Origin: Mortierella sp. BCC40632
Lineage: Eukaryota > Mortierellomycota > Mortierellomycetes > Mortierellales > Mortierellaceae
Length of the DNA: 64,000 bases
Direction: 5' to 3'
NCBI GenBank assembly: GCA_011634665.1
Contig: WAEK01000032.1
Location: forward strand, 1-64,000
In this document: positions 44,185-56,800 of the stretch, one piece after another
How the letters are laid out: each line of letters starts with the position of its first letter
Position numbering within the stretch: the stretch's first letter is position 1
Program-made: the position numbers and the translations under genes
The notes under the pieces: model-generated
Seen by the model: only the letters and a program-made list of their open reading frames with translations
The model's database searches: none
Told to the model about the DNA's origin: nothing

Positions 44185-44862
44185 ATGAAGTTCACGCTCT
44201 TCCACAGCTTCACTATCCTCGCCTGCATCCTTGCGGTTCTGTGCATCCAAGCTCAAGCACAAGATGACCCCCCACCCCAAGGCGAGGTCGACGATACTGA
44301 CATCTGTGAAACTGATGACCCAGAACTTCAATTCTTCTGCACCCTTTCGGACGAAGACTTGGACCTCAAGTTTGAAGACATCTGGAAAGACGCACCTACA
44401 TCAGATCCTTATACATCTTCAGAGGGCCAGATGCGCCGTAGTTACCCCGCACTCCTTCGTAGGGGTGATGACTGCACTCTCGAAGACGTAAAGAACTACT
44501 TCAAGCAGTACTGGGAGAATCTGAAGCTCATTTTCTCAGGAAAACTAGGGGAAGGCATCTTTAATCAGTTGAAAAACTCTGGATCTTGGTGCGATAAGAC
44601 TTGTTGGCAAGTCACATGGGCCAAGCGGGCCCTTTCAGCAGTAACCGCAGGCAAATTCAATCTCATCTGCGACTGCCTTTACCCGGTCATCAAGCTGAAG
44701 GATACCTATGACAATCTAGCTTGCGCTGCCGATACTACACCTTTGAGCGAAATCTTGAAGGGATGTACCTCGGGTTTAGACAAGAAAATCAAGAAGGCAA
44801 TCAAAAGGCAGCAGACTGTTCTGAAGAACGCGGGCAAAGCAGCTTGCCAGGCCTCAGGTTGA
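44185..44862 (+). CDS. Secreted cysteine-rich protein, unknown family
   Basis: Intact 225-residue frame with a signal peptide (MKFTLFHSFTILACILAVL...AQAQ). The next about 65 residues are acidic (DDTDICETDDPE, SDEDLDLKFED) and end at SYPALLRRGDD, a likely Kex2-type cleavage after RR, so this may be a propeptide. The remaining part has eight of the ten mature-region cysteines, including CDKTC and CDC, and a helical, lysine-rich end. The family is not recognised. TATA box and short leader are normal, so it looks expressed. An effector-like or surface role is inference. Confidence 0.75.
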   Translation: MKFTLFHSFTILACILAVLCIQAQAQDDPPPQGEVDDTDICETDDPELQFFCTLSDEDLDLKFEDIWKDAPTSDPYTSSEGQMRRSYPALLRRGDDCTLEDVKNYFKQYWENLKLIFSGKLGEGIFNQLKNSGSWCDKTCWQVTWAKRALSAVTAGKFNLICDCLYPVIKLKDTYDNLACAADTTPLSEILKGCTSGLDKKIKKAIKRQQTVLKNAGKAACQASG

Positions 44863-45200
44863 AGCACTTCACTTCGATAACCAGTCCAGAGTAGTTAACT
44901 CCTGAATCTGATTCTTAGTAAATCTTTCTTTCTTTCATTACACATGAAGCCGGAGTCGGACACTTATATCGTCGAGTTACTCTAGTGATATTTTATAGAC
45001 AGAAGACATGACTCTACAAATGAGATATAGTCATAGTTGGTGCACTGGGTGTTGGCAAGTAACCCCCTTCCCCAAGACTCGAACAAACGTCTTGGCTGGC
45101 ATTGCTTTAGTGATATTCTCCTTCACCTTATTGCTGAAAATCATAGCAGTTGCACTATTATCGGTGATGACTTTATCAGACCCATGCCAGAAACGCTGTA

Positions 45201-45232
45201 AAGCCCTTGTCCTTGTCCTTGTCCTTGTCCTT
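45201..45232 (+). repeat. (CCTTGT)n microsatellite with T run
   Basis: About five CCTTGT units followed by a T21-like run. Confidence 0.85.
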
Positions 45233-45659
45233 TTTTTTTTTTTTTTTTTTTGTCTTTGGCATGCGTGCCTGTCTCGAGCAGAGTCGCTCAGTTATGGTGG
45301 ACCGAGAGATTAGAATATTGGTCGAAACCAGCTGTTTCGACCTATTCAACTAAAACTCAAGTTGAGTTTTCAGAGACCAGAGTACCGCTGTTTGTTTTTT
45401 GTGGTAGAGATAAAAGGATCCATGGCGATTTTTCCTGGTAGGTTGCTTCACCTCAAACCTTCTTGTATAATCGGTCCTCCTTTGAGAAACAACCAAAGCC
45501 AAGTCCCTTTTCCATTCAGCAGCGCTTCTTTTGTATCACATGTCTCTCTCTACGACTAAATCCATATGTGATACTCTCTCAGTCCTTCCACGAGCAATAA
45601 CTCTCCAAACCAAACCTGACATGGGACAAAGGGCGAGAAGAAGATTGTCTGATAAAAAA

Positions 45660-48420
45660 AAAAAAAAAAATCGTCTCCTAGAGCATATTCTGTTTCTTTG
45701 GGATATTTCTTTCTCCTCGCTCTCGTCTACCAACATGAACGATCCATTACTCTCCATTGTGGCACGCTTTTGACTGCCTCTGACCTGCCATTTCCACATC
45801 CTTCTCTACCAACCCCCTTCCTTCCACTCCTATTTGCCTATCAGACACCATGCGAGCCGTGTAATTGTTTCCCCACTTCAAGTTCGATCAGATTGAAGAC
45901 ACCTTGGGTACTAACATTTGATTAAAAAGAAGCCCCTCCAACAAATATTTTATTGAGATTGGATGTCCTGCGTCAATAAGCGCGAGATAGAGAATAGGAA
46001 GAAAGGAGAAGGGTCGAGGAATTCGACAATCCAAGAGAGAGTCCTAAGTATCCAGGAACCCAGGTGGAAAAAAACCTCTTAGAGGGGTAAATAACCTCGG
46101 TCCTGCCACTGACTTCAAAGTCACTGAAGGGGCTGTACCCATTGATGGTCACGCCACTCTTCCACTTCAAGTTGAGTTCACTTGTGTAAATAGAGCTGGT
46201 GAAGGAACTATTAAAATCATCTGGTTTGCTGAATGAGTATATCAACCCAATGAAGCCATGAATGTCTTGAGGAGAATCTTCCTTTGATTATCCAAAAGGA
46301 GGGTCGTAACGGCCTCTGGTAACTTCTTTTCCGTTAAAGTCAAGATATCCAAGGACTCACTCCTCCGAGTCATGATAGGTAGGGCGACCGAATAATCGTC
46401 CTCGGAGTGGGATCTTCCCGCAGAATGTCTCTTGACGAGCCAAGGCGACTGCAGAGAGCACAACAGCCAACACATGGACGAGAAGGGAACGCATCTTTGA
46501 AGGGTGTGAGGATTTAAGAAGGAATTGCGAAGCCTGCAGGGGAGTGGAGATTTTAGAAAAGTCGAAAGGTGATTATGGAGCTGGGGGACAAAAAAATCAG
46601 CCCCGCCCTATTAATGTTGGTTTCGCAAAGAGAGGCTCTCTGTGGATTGGATAAGTGAAAAAGAAAAAACGACTCCTTGTCCGCAAATCCATAGAGCCCT
46701 TGGACTGTAGATCCAGAAAGAAGCAAGCCCTGCTTTTCTCATGCCTTTGCCGGTTGCACCCCTCTCTTTTTTTTCTCATCTCACCATTTTTTTTAATGCA
46801 AAAACCCACGAGTGTGGTTTCTTTGATACCATCGCATGCCCTGTGCTCTGCACGGGCTATGACCACGTATACTTCCTCTTTCACATAGCTCCAAGGAATA
46901 TAAGGAATACTTTCACGTATAAAGGAAGCATAGAGCTATTGATCGCCCAAACACCATGCCTAGGCAAAGACAGATGCATGATAAATGGACCACAATCTCC
47001 CTTTCCTTCCCTTCCCTTCCTTTTCCTTTTTTTTTTTTTTTTTTTTTTTGTTCAGGTACCTCGCTTTTTTTCTATTCGCACTCTTGCACGCAGCATATGC
47101 TCTCACGCTATCTTCTCGAATCCACGTGGATGCGATTTGAGTCCTATTCAATGCGTTTTCCTTCTTGCGGACTTGGATATCGACACTTGCAACCCTGAAG
47201 TGCAGGGTATGTGCAGATTCGTTAGAATGTGGGGTATGCCTCGTGTGAAAAGCAAGGATTTTGGAGATGGTGGATTTGGGCAGCGACGGTGTGAAAGGTT
47301 GGGAGTGAGAGGGATTGCAAGGGATGAGACGCTACATACTATGAAGGACAATAGCTGAGTCTATTAAACAACCAACAACAAGCTATGCTCACCATATCAC
47401 ATCCTTCAAAGAGTGGCAAACACACTCTTGGACTTCATTTGCTGTAGAGCTTCAAAGGTGGTGTGGATGAAGACTCATGGACACGGAAGGTGGTGAGACC
47501 TTAGTGAATGTTGGTGAAAAGGAGATGACGCGTGGAAGGAGAAAGTGCTAACTGGATATATAAGAGGAGGGGTGTCTGGCTCTTTGGGAAAGAGTAGGAA
47601 GAAGCATTGCCAAAGAGAAAGATGATTACTCAGGCATTGGCTATTGAGAGGTATTGAAATGGGATGAGGATGGACTTTTGCAACTGTAGTGGAGTCAACA
47701 TGGCCATCGTTCTGCACCACGTGCATCGCGATGGACTATCTCTCTGGGATAGCCCAGAAATGGTATCACAGTCGCGTTCAGTTTGAAACAAGTGGAATAT
47801 GGGAGGTTGAAGGTGGCTCTAAGAATCTCGAGAGCAATAGTGCACGAAATGAGTAAGCAAAGGTGGCCTTTGAATGAAGAGCGAAAGGAAAGGAAGAGAG
47901 GCACTGGGTAAAGAAAGAGGGAATGGGAGTAAGGAGACAGCTTGTGTTCTCACTACCTCGCTGAATGATCATCAGCTCGATCATCGTTGCCCTACTCCGG
48001 CTCTATTTGGCGTCCTCAAAGAGGAGTGCTTGAATTTTCTATTATGCTTCCAGGAAGGTGTCGCCGTGTCGATCCTGACCAAAATGTATTCTGTGAATAA
48101 TAGGCTTCCTCTTTTGCTACCAAACCCAGCTCGCACCGAAATTATGTCTCCCAGCTCTGGGCAGTTCTTCTGGGTAGTCCAGGACAAATGCTGAGGATTT
48201 ACCTGAAAGGTTTAGGTGCGAACCTCCTAGAGTTTGGTCTCTCCGATAATGCCCAGAACAACATCGACCCTATTCTATTAAGGCACTCAGAATGTTTAGT
48301 TGTCCATGAAGGTTCACTGACTCAGTTAAATGAACTCAAGGCAATAGCCATTGACTAGAGCATTGGAAATCATTAACAATGCCAGGTGCTGATGACGTCT
48401 CGGCGAGATGGTAGGACGCT
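45660..48420. repeat. Segmental duplication, copy A
   Basis: Collinear with 49600-52840 at low identity. It includes CTCTCGTCTACCA..ATG, the TTTTATTGAGA block, a decayed secreted-protein gene (46494-45973), the GTCC.CA.A.ATC.ATGG block, CATGCC/TTGCC..AGGCAAA/GGCAAAA, CACG.G.AT....TGGG, GGCGTCCTC, and the final CAATGCCAGGTGCTGA / CAATGTCAGGTGCTGA block. Confidence 0.65.
45973..46494 (-). pseudogene. Decayed paralogue of the 50396 secreted-protein gene
   Basis: From 46494 it keeps a signal peptide (MRSLLVHVLAVVLSAVALA) and RQETFCGKIPLRGR, then reaches an in-frame stop near 46366. Later blocks survive in other frames: KPDDFNSSFTSSIYTSELNL, KWKSGVTINGYSPFSDFEVS. Intact partner at 50396-49971. 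Confidence 0.75.
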
Positions 48421-48750
48421 GGAGCCCCCTTCCCATTTCCACCCGGGCGAGAGCCGGCTTGAGAGTATGCCTCAATTGAAATAGCCAGTCTCTCGCACAT
48501 TCGGATCCAGTGAAAGGCTCAAGTAGAGAAAGACGCTGACGTCGATTGTCTTTTTTAAGCTGCTGGGTGATGAGGTGATGGAGGTTAGGTCAAGTTGGAA
48601 TGGGAAATGACGCCCTAGAGAGGATCTCAATCAGCCCATCAGAAGCAGAAGGATCGCAGGAATTGGATCAACGATGAAAGGACCAAATGTAATGGGAACA
48701 GCCTAATGAGAAGTCGCGTCGGTGGCGGTGGCGGTGGCGGTGGCGATCTT
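46495..48750. other. Non-coding part of copy A and flank
   Basis: No supported gene; several short frames. A (GGTGGC)n tract lies at 48719-48745. Confidence 0.4.
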
Positions 48751-49019
48751 TTAGTTTTTCCAACAGCGTGTGACCCAAGTTGGTCTAAGGTTGAGAGAGC
48801 CCTCATACATTGGGTCTGTTCTTTGGCTCCTTGGAGAGGGAGGGGATAACCAGTTTCTCTCGCTTCTACTACTGTTCAGGTCCCTTATCAATCCAGATGC
48901 TCTCACACCCTCCCACTGGTCTACCCAGCCGCAACGCATTTCCCCTGCTCTGCTGGGCGAATTGACTGATACTCAAAAAAACTGACAAGTCTAGGATGAT
49001 TAGGAGGAGGGCTTTTATG

Positions 49020-49335
49020 GGAAACTTCTTTCTCGTCACTCTCGTCTACCATCGTCGACAACGCATTGTCCCTATTGTGGCACACCTTCCCTGTCTCACT
49101 ATTCTCACAACCCCCTCCAAAACTTTTTCACCTACTCTCCTTTGCCCATCGGTCATCCTCACAAATCGTTGAATGGTTTCCTCTACAAGTTCGATCAGAC
49201 TGATGACGCTATAAATACCAAGGCTTAAAAAGACTTTTGACGGGGATTTTATTGAGATGGGAGATCCATTGGGTTGCGAGATAGAAAAGTAGGGGGAGAA
49301 AGAGAAAGAAAGAAAACAGATGGAATGAGCGAAAA
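49020..49335. repeat. Extra copy of the 3' flank of the secreted-protein gene
   Basis: CTCTCGTCTACCATCG, CTATTCTCACA, AGTTCGATCAGACTGATGA, GATTTTATTGAGATGG and the GAGAGAAAG-type tail match 45700-46020 and 49630-49920, so three copies exist. TTTTATTGAG is the reverse complement of a polyadenylation signal on the gene strand. Confidence 0.65.
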
Positions 49336-49970
49336 TCTTCTTGGCTGCTGGGTAATAAAGTGATGAAGATCGCATCAAGTTGGAATGAGGAAATGGCGCC
49401 CAGGAAGGATCCCAACTAGTCTATAGATGATGGAGGGCCAGACGCAATGAGAACAGCCTAACGAGAGTCGTATAGGTGTTTCGGATTTGTACTCCATGGA
49501 GGGGGAGACAATCAACCTCCTCTCGCTTCTACTACCATTCAGGTCCCCTACTCTGCTGACTGATACGCAAAAAATAAAATTAAATAAAAAGACAAGTCGA
49601 GCATGATTAGGCTTTCTTTTTTTTTTTATCACACCCCCCTTTCTCGCTCTCGTCTACCACCATGGATATCGTATTGTCTTCTACTGTCGCACACATTCTG
49701 TCTCTGGCCTACTATTCTCACACTCTTTTTCATCCACTCTCCACCGCCCAGTCATCCTCGCAAAGCGCATAATAGTTTCAGTTTCCTCCAAGCCTGATCA
49801 GACTGATACTTTCAATACCAAAGCCTGGAAAGATTTTTGAAGAGAATTTTATTGAGACGGGAAGTCCGTTGGACCGCGAGATTGAAAAGTAGAGGGAGAA
49901 AGAGAAAGAATGGTGCATGGATAGCCTGAGAGAATTTCAAGTATCCAGGGAACCCTGAAGGAAAGGGCCA

Positions 49971-50396
49971 CTAGCGGGGCATAATGGCAGTGCTGCCACT
50001 GATTTGATAGTCACCAACATGGCTGGGACCAGTGGCGGTTGCGCCACTTTCCCATTTCACATCGACTTCGCCTCGGCCAATACTGCCCTTGAAGCGACCA
50101 TTAAAATCATTTGGAGAGTTATACTTGAATTCCAAGCCTCCAAGTAGTTGATGAGTCAGGGGAGTCTTTTCATCCAATGCTCCTTCAAAAAGGAAGCCAC
50201 TGCCAAAGGGTTCTCCAAAGATTCTGTTTTCATTAATGTAGAGTTGTCCAGGGACTTGCTCCTCCAACTCAAAGGAGACAGGGCGACCGAATTGTCGTCC
50301 TCGGTGAGAGATCTTCTCCTGGCAGAATGTTTCTTGACGAGCCATGGCGATTGCAGGGAGGGCAACGGCCAACGCGTAGACGAGAAGGGAACGCAT
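49971..50396 (-). CDS. Small secreted protein, unknown family
   Basis: Start at 50396 gives 141 residues with signal peptide MRSLLVYALAVALPAIAMA and one cysteine in the mature part. The frame continues upstream to 50492, but the signal begins here, and the decayed paralogue starts at the same residue. The mature part is rich in Gly, Phe and Glu (GEPFGSGFLFEG, LLGGLEFKYNSPND) and probably forms a beta-rich fold. A TATA box lies about 135 bp upstream and a polyadenylation signal (AATAAAATTC on the minus strand) near 49850. Function is not known. Confidence 0.72.
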   Translation of the reverse strand: MRSLLVYALAVALPAIAMARQETFCQEKISHRGRQFGRPVSFELEEQVPGQLYINENRIFGEPFGSGFLFEGALDEKTPLTHQLLGGLEFKYNSPNDFNGRFKGSIGRGEVDVKWESGATATGPSHVGDYQISGSTAIMPR

Positions 50397-50925
50397 CTTG
50401 AGTAGGAGATGAAAGGACTTGGAGAGGGGATAATAGGGCTTGAAGAGGAGATGAAAGGGCTTGGAAAGATGGATACTTGAAAAGGCGTGCAAGGAGTAGA
50501 GTTACAAAAAATGGCAATCCGTTCCTCTTTTATATCTTGAGGAAAGGGTCTTGGGACTGAAAAATGCATCTCATGCCAAAATAGCTCGACTAGAGAAAAA
50601 AAAAAAAAAAAAAAGACATTGACTTGTTGTCCACAGAAATCTATGGCAGGTCCTTAGACCGGAGGTCCAAGCGGGTGTCCCTAGACTTTCTGCTTTTTCT
50701 TCTTTTTTGCCACATTATGCCCTGTGCGTTGCATGGATGGCTTTTGCGCATATGTTCTCACTTAAGACTTTAGTTAGGTTACACACTAGCGTGGCTCTGA
50801 GGAGTATGAACAATCACTTGACGAATAAGGACCGCATAATTGGAGTATACGAAGCGCAAGCATTCGAAAACTATTGCCTACCCGAATAGCATGCATTGGC
50901 AAAAGAGTTGCATGAAAAAAAGAAA

Positions 50926-50957
<32 letters not shown>

Positions 50958-53135
50958 GAAAAGAAAAGAAAAGAAACACGCACACACTCTATTCATGCAC
51001 CAAGCGCCGTCTCCCACCCTTACACACTCCTCTGGTCCGTCTTTTTTGATCAGGGACTTCGTAGATTTTTCTTGCTTTACTTCCTCTTTTCCTCCTCTTC
51101 ATGTACTAACATCTATTCGTTCTCACGCCTAAAAGCAGCTCCACTTTCTTACCATCCGTATCTGTCAATCGAGCACTCCTAAACTCGATTTTCTACTTTG
51201 GTCCCAAATCAAGGATGAAGTTTTGGTATTTCTATTCTATGCGGGAATTTGTGACCTTTTGAAAGTGAGCGCCTCTTTCACGCAAGAAACGTGGATTATC
51301 GAAATGGCAGGACAAGTGGCCGATGAAGATTTCTAAAGTGTCCTCAGTCAGAGTCAGTAGCGAGGACACTAGGCGTATGAGTAAGCGATGAAAATTGAAG
51401 AGGAGAGAGTTGCTATGGGCGAGAGATGCAATACGCTACCAATGACAAGCGTTACACTCATCACGCAATCTGACCACATCAGTTTTGAACCCCTGCAACA
51501 TAGTCCATGAATTGTGTCGTGCAGATTGCAATGTGTTTGTTGAGGACAAGTGGAAAAAAGTGGGAGCTGGTAAGAGTTTGGATGATGAAGGTGCCTGCTA
51601 GGATTTTGGTGAGTTTAGGCGGTCGCTGGTGAAAAGAAGTGGAGGCCTGATATGAAATGAGGATACTAGAACTTTGCCAACTACAGTATAATCAGCACAG
51701 CCACCGTCTTTTGCCACGCGTATTATTGTGGGCTCTTTCGCAGGCACATTTCTTAACGCGTATCACAACACATTTGATATTAGTGAATTAAAGTACCTCT
51801 ATTCCTTGCGGATGTGAATACAGGTTTAAGTGGAGGAGGTGGGGTAAGAGGGCAAATACATTGGTGGGTGATGAAAAGGTTGCCAGAGGAAGGGAGGAGA
51901 AAAGACAGAGTGAGTCTGAGTAGGAGATGGGTCATGGTCAGCGGAAAGAAATGGACTGGGCTGGATGAGTGGAAAGGGTTAGAGGGATCGCATGGTCATA
52001 GGTGCAGGGATAGAGGCTAATTGGACGAGGAAAGGGGTTCGCTCTGGCTTTGCCCCATGAAATTCACCGCTACGTCCTAACTTGGGATAGCGTCAATGAT
52101 AATGGTGCCAAAGACAGACTGCCACGAAAGCCGAGTAAGTGGGATGTCACGGCGTGGGGCAGAGAGGTATGGAAAAAGTGACTAATAGGAGTGGATATTG
52201 AGAATCCGGGCAAAGCCCCTTAGGCCAAAGAAGTCCTTTAGAATACATCTGCTTTCCTGTTTCCAATGTATACGTGATGGCATCCTAGAGCTGGTGCTCT
52301 GGTAGAGGATCACTATGGCTTACTGTAGTGGTTGGGTTCTGACTCCGGCCTTTTTTTTTTTTTTTTTTTTTTACTGGTGGATGAATGAATGAAGGATATC
52401 GTTCGGACCTTCGTTGACCCTCTGAACGCCATTTTCAAATAGTAGCTCTTGTTTTTCAGCTCCCACTTGGCGTCCTCTGAGAGGCCCGCTTTTTTCAAAA
52501 ATACTTCCAGAAAGGTGCTAGGCTATCTAGTCGATCCTGAGAGAAGTGAAGCACGAGATAGGTTCCTCTTTTGCTTTGTGAGCTCCTGAGAAATGTCCCT
52601 CAACTATCGGCAACCCTACTGAATCATGCTCGACAAAGTCCAAGCAGTCACTTGAGAGTGGTTGGCGCAAAACCACTTGGAGATTGATCTCTCCAAACTT
52701 TCCCAGAACAGCACAGGCCTTGTTTATGCAGTCAGAATGTTTGAAATGCTTACAACCTCAGTCGGATGGACTCAAAGCAATAGCCCTGGTTGTAACATCG
52801 GAAAACAAATGCAATGTCAGGTGCTGAAAGCACCTGGGCAAGGTGGTTGAGCGCTAGAGTATGCCTCTCACAACAGTTACCTGAGTGTGAACCATTAGGA
52901 GTGTGCGCCCCATAAAACTCGAATAGAGACATATTCGGATGATCAATTCCTAGCAACTTGCCTTGGTATCCAAATGGTCATTTTAGCACACAGCCTCCAG
53001 ATGAAAAAGAACTGTATCAACGGGACCTTGTTTCAAAAGGTGCGGATTGGCCTGACCGTAACTGGCATCCACCATATAATGTCAGGGACCAACTCTTTCT
53101 ATGACAGAGGGATTATGCTGTTGAAGCGCGTGCAA

Positions 53136-53166
<31 letters not shown>

Positions 53167-53492
53167 AATGTTGGCTCTACTCAGACCTTTGGCTGCACAA
53201 CGCCCCTGGAATCAAGTACACCATTAACCTATGGTCAAGTCAACAGTATGCTCCAGGAGGAGCTTGTAGATCTTCATGAAGACATTAAGAGAGTCTCGCA
53301 AAGGTCTCATAAGACTCTACGAGTCAGTTGCCACTGCTCCAGTCTCTAGAAGAAAGATGGTCTTCCGCCTTTGACTTTTTTTACCACAAAGCGCTGGACA
53401 AGCCTACCCACCATCTCTGCCACCGATAACAGAGACTCTTGGCCGGTTCAAAGAACGCTGTGCCTTCCTTCACAAAGCTAGGCCCTCTAGGC

Positions 53493-53527
<35 letters not shown>

Positions 53528-53640
53528 CCGAGTTCCGCAATTTTTGAATGTCTGGAATACCCTTTGGTCTAGACAAACCTTTCCGAGTCTTCCTGAACAA
53601 AGTCCTTTGGAGATTCTCGTGGCCATCCGTGTTAATGATT
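50397..53640. other. Non-coding rest of copy B and flank
   Basis: No supported gene. A or T runs at 53137-53163 and 53497-53528. Confidence 0.4.
50528..50536 (-). promoter_or_regulatory. TATA box of the 50396 gene
   Basis: Minus-strand GATATAAAAGAGG. Confidence 0.55.
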
Positions 53641-53659
53641 CTCCCATTTTCTTCGAGTT

Positions 53660-53880
53660 CCAATGGAGAAGATGAACACATTAAGGTCATGTCATCTGAA
53701 GTACAGCTGTTTTTAAAATATTGGGAAGAAAAACCCATTTTGTTAGCACATTTTTGTCAGATATTTTGGCACATTTTTTGTCATTTTTTGAGTCTTGCCG
53801 CTCACCTTTGTGTATCCCTCTCAGAGGGAGCCCCCATGGCTCCGCATTGGGAGTTGAGGGCGGGTTTTGGATCCAGCAAT
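53660..53880 (-). ncRNA. Candidate 3' guide-RNA/element-end region of the Fanzor gene
   Basis: Just at and beyond the 3' end of the Fanzor frame two strong hairpins lie side by side: GGAGCC-ATGGG-GGCTCC and CCCTC-TGA-GAGGG (minus strand, about 53844-53814). After them come two near-direct repeats of TGACAAAAA(A)TGTGC. In TnpB and Fanzor elements the guide RNA comes from the 3' end of the gene and element. Whether this is such an RNA is inference; the hairpins overlap the last codons. Confidence 0.3.
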
Positions 53881-56800
53881 TAGCGACTGGTGTTCATGTT
53901 GATATGGCCTGAAAGGTCGAATAGGCTTTCGGCCCCGCTTTGGCTTGGGACTCTTGGCCTCCTCCACCTCCATACTTTCTTCCTCCTTCTTTTCCTCCTC
54001 ATCCACTTCCATATTTTTCTCAATCACCTCCTCTTTTCCCCATCATTTCCTCCTCGCCGTTCTCCCTCACCTAACCCCAGAGCAGTGAATCCTGCGATAG
54101 CAATGTTCATGCTCGCTTGGCCGTCCCGAGGCCTCACCGTGTACCCGGCCAGAAAGCCACAGCATACAGGGTTGATACACTCGACCGCACCATGGATCCG
54201 AACTATCTTGGACTTGCCATCGATCAGTCTACGCTGGCGCGCGAGCCTCGTTTTCTGAAAACACAGGTGGCAAGTTTTCGAAGTCATAAATTCGTCAGTG
54301 ATGCACACTACACACTGTGCTGCCTGTGCTCCGCGCGGATCTTGGTGCCCCCTCTGCGGGCGTGGCCTCCCAAGCGTGATCCAACAGCAGATCCCGCCGC
54401 ACCAACAAATCCGACATATCGCACGTCAGGCCGGGTCTTCGTGCAGTAGCCTGGGTGGCAGAACCTTGTCGATGAGTTTTTCTGAAACTCAAACCGGGAA
54501 CAGCGGCTGCAATAGCCACTGTCTTTGTCGACCGAGGCCAGACCATGTGCCTGAGGTGGTAGCGATTGGATGGCACGTTCAGCTGCCTGACGCCGTACAG
54601 CACTGCAGAGTGCTGCTTGGGCCCTTCTGGAGAAAATGACCTGAGTCTTCTTGGCCTTGACGAGAGATCGGGTCTGGTTAAATTCACGCAATGTCGCCGA
54701 CACCGATGCTCTGGCTGCTTGGGCAGTCTCCACAGCGCTTATTGTCGAGGCGTTTGCAAACGATGCATCTATGGAAGAAATGCTGTCTAGTGCCTGTTGT
54801 ACAAGCTCATTCTTCTTGTGTTTCAAGAGATCCTGTCGGACTTGGGCGAGTTTTCGGGTCCTTGACACCTCGTTCAGTTGTCGGGCAGTGATGGTGATGG
54901 TGTCGGGCAATTTCAACGCCTTTGCCTCCTTCCGGAACTGCCTTTTCTCCTCCAGAGTTCTTGGCAAAGGTGGTGGAAGATTAATGTCGCTATCCTCCAA
55001 ACCTAAAAAGAGAAGTAAGCAGAATGAGAATGGGCTTGAAATTGGCAAAACAACCATTGGTGTATTCTCTTTGCATAAACTTACTTTCCAAAACGTGGAA
55101 GCGGTTCACTGCGACCTGGATTTCGGGAATAGTTACTGGTAAGTTTTCCGACATCTTGACCAGCCCAGGATCTTCGGCCCATGTGGCCACCACTCGAGTC
55201 CTTCCTGCTTGCGACTTTGTCCCGTGTGATGACGCCAAGTCAGAGATATCAATGCCTTGAGGTGTGTCCTCTGCTCGACTGTGGTCCCAAGTCGAGATGG
55301 TAAGGGTCGGTTTGTTGGGGTTCATCGCAGTCTTGCTTTTTAGATGAGTTAGAAGCAGTACTCTTGGCCCCGGTAAGGACCCGGGACCAATAGTTCAAAT
55401 ACTTTTTTCGCTTGTGCATAAGCGTCCTCCAGCTTCATGAGCTTTTGCTCTTCGATCCGCAGTTGATACTGTTGGTCCTTGAGTTGTCCGAGCTGATGAT
55501 GGCGCTCTTCCGGTGAACTCTGCCTAAAGGCGCGTGCGGCGACAGTGCAACGTCTCCGCAAGGTGCGAACAATCTTTCTTGGATCATCCAGTGTCTTTTT
55601 CAGATCATTGATACTCGATTTTGTTGTGTCGATCTTGGCCTCGACCTCCTCCTTCGTGAGACCACATTGTACGAATGCTCGCTTCCATCGACCAGTGTCT
55701 ACAGTGCCTCTGGTAACTTTGATTTTGTGCTCATATGTGCTGACGACAGGTTGCCGTGTGCCACCGGCAGGGATCTGCGGACCAGAGAGCTGAATCATGC
55801 CTTTGTTGATGTACACCATGCTACAATGAGAGAGAAAGCGTGTGAGTGTAAAAGTTAATTGGACTGCTCGTAACAAGAGAACGTGCTCAGAGTAATAAAA
55901 AAAGATCTCGGTTTGCCAAACCTGAAACCGTGGTCCACACAGGCCTTTTCTATCTTGTGCCAGTCAAAGAACGATTTGAATACCTGGGACTTGTTCGACT
56001 CTGGGCTTGTGACATTCTGAACATTGGTGAGAGACTGTCCCTGGACGTCTAAAATATCAAAATGGCCTGCCTTCTTGTTGCATAGTGTCTCGAATAGCTG
56101 TTGTGCGCCTAGAATAAGGCCATGAAGGCTTCCTGTCGCCATGTGCGGGCAAATCTTGCGTGCGTAATCCTTATGACCCAATAATCCAAGTATTGCATTT
56201 GAGATTAAGATCAGAGGCGCGTCGAGTGCAACATGTTGAGTGTGTGGACGGTAATTCCCTTCGACTGGACCTTTGTATCGCTTAGGGACGTAAGGTCGGA
56301 GGCAATTAACGATTCTCGTTACTACGGAGAGCTCTTTGTCGGTAAAAATCCTTGTCTTCAAAGGCAGATTCACGGACATGCTCAAGGGGAGTAGTTAGTC
56401 CTGGTCGACGGCGACTCCAATAAGACTTTAGCTAATGCCTGTAGCGATGCGAGGCGTTTGCGATCTGGCTCCGTGACTTTTGTGTCAACAGCGGTCGGGT
56501 TTGCGAGGATACTAGGTGCTTCGACATCCATGAGCTGGTCTTGTGCAACTTGCATGTCAAACTCAAGCATCTTGAGCTCATATTCACCATCCAGATCACT
56601 CGGTTCTTGCTCGTCCAACTCTTCCAACTCTTGTTTGTCAAGCATGTCTTCGTCAGTAGTCATTTCGGGCATCGGCGGTAGAGGCTTGATTAGTGATGTG
56701 TCGCCCCCGCTCGGTGCAGTCTTAATGTCGTTCAGTCGTTGGATGTTGAGAATAAAGCGCCTGATGGCCGTATCCTGACTCTTCTGAAGACTGTCACACA

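Larger units (their letters stand above)
49600..52840. repeat. Segmental duplication, copy B
   Basis: Partner of 45660-48420, offset about 4.0-4.4 kb, with indels such as an (AAAAAG)n tract at 50915-50980. It carries the intact gene. Confidence 0.65.
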
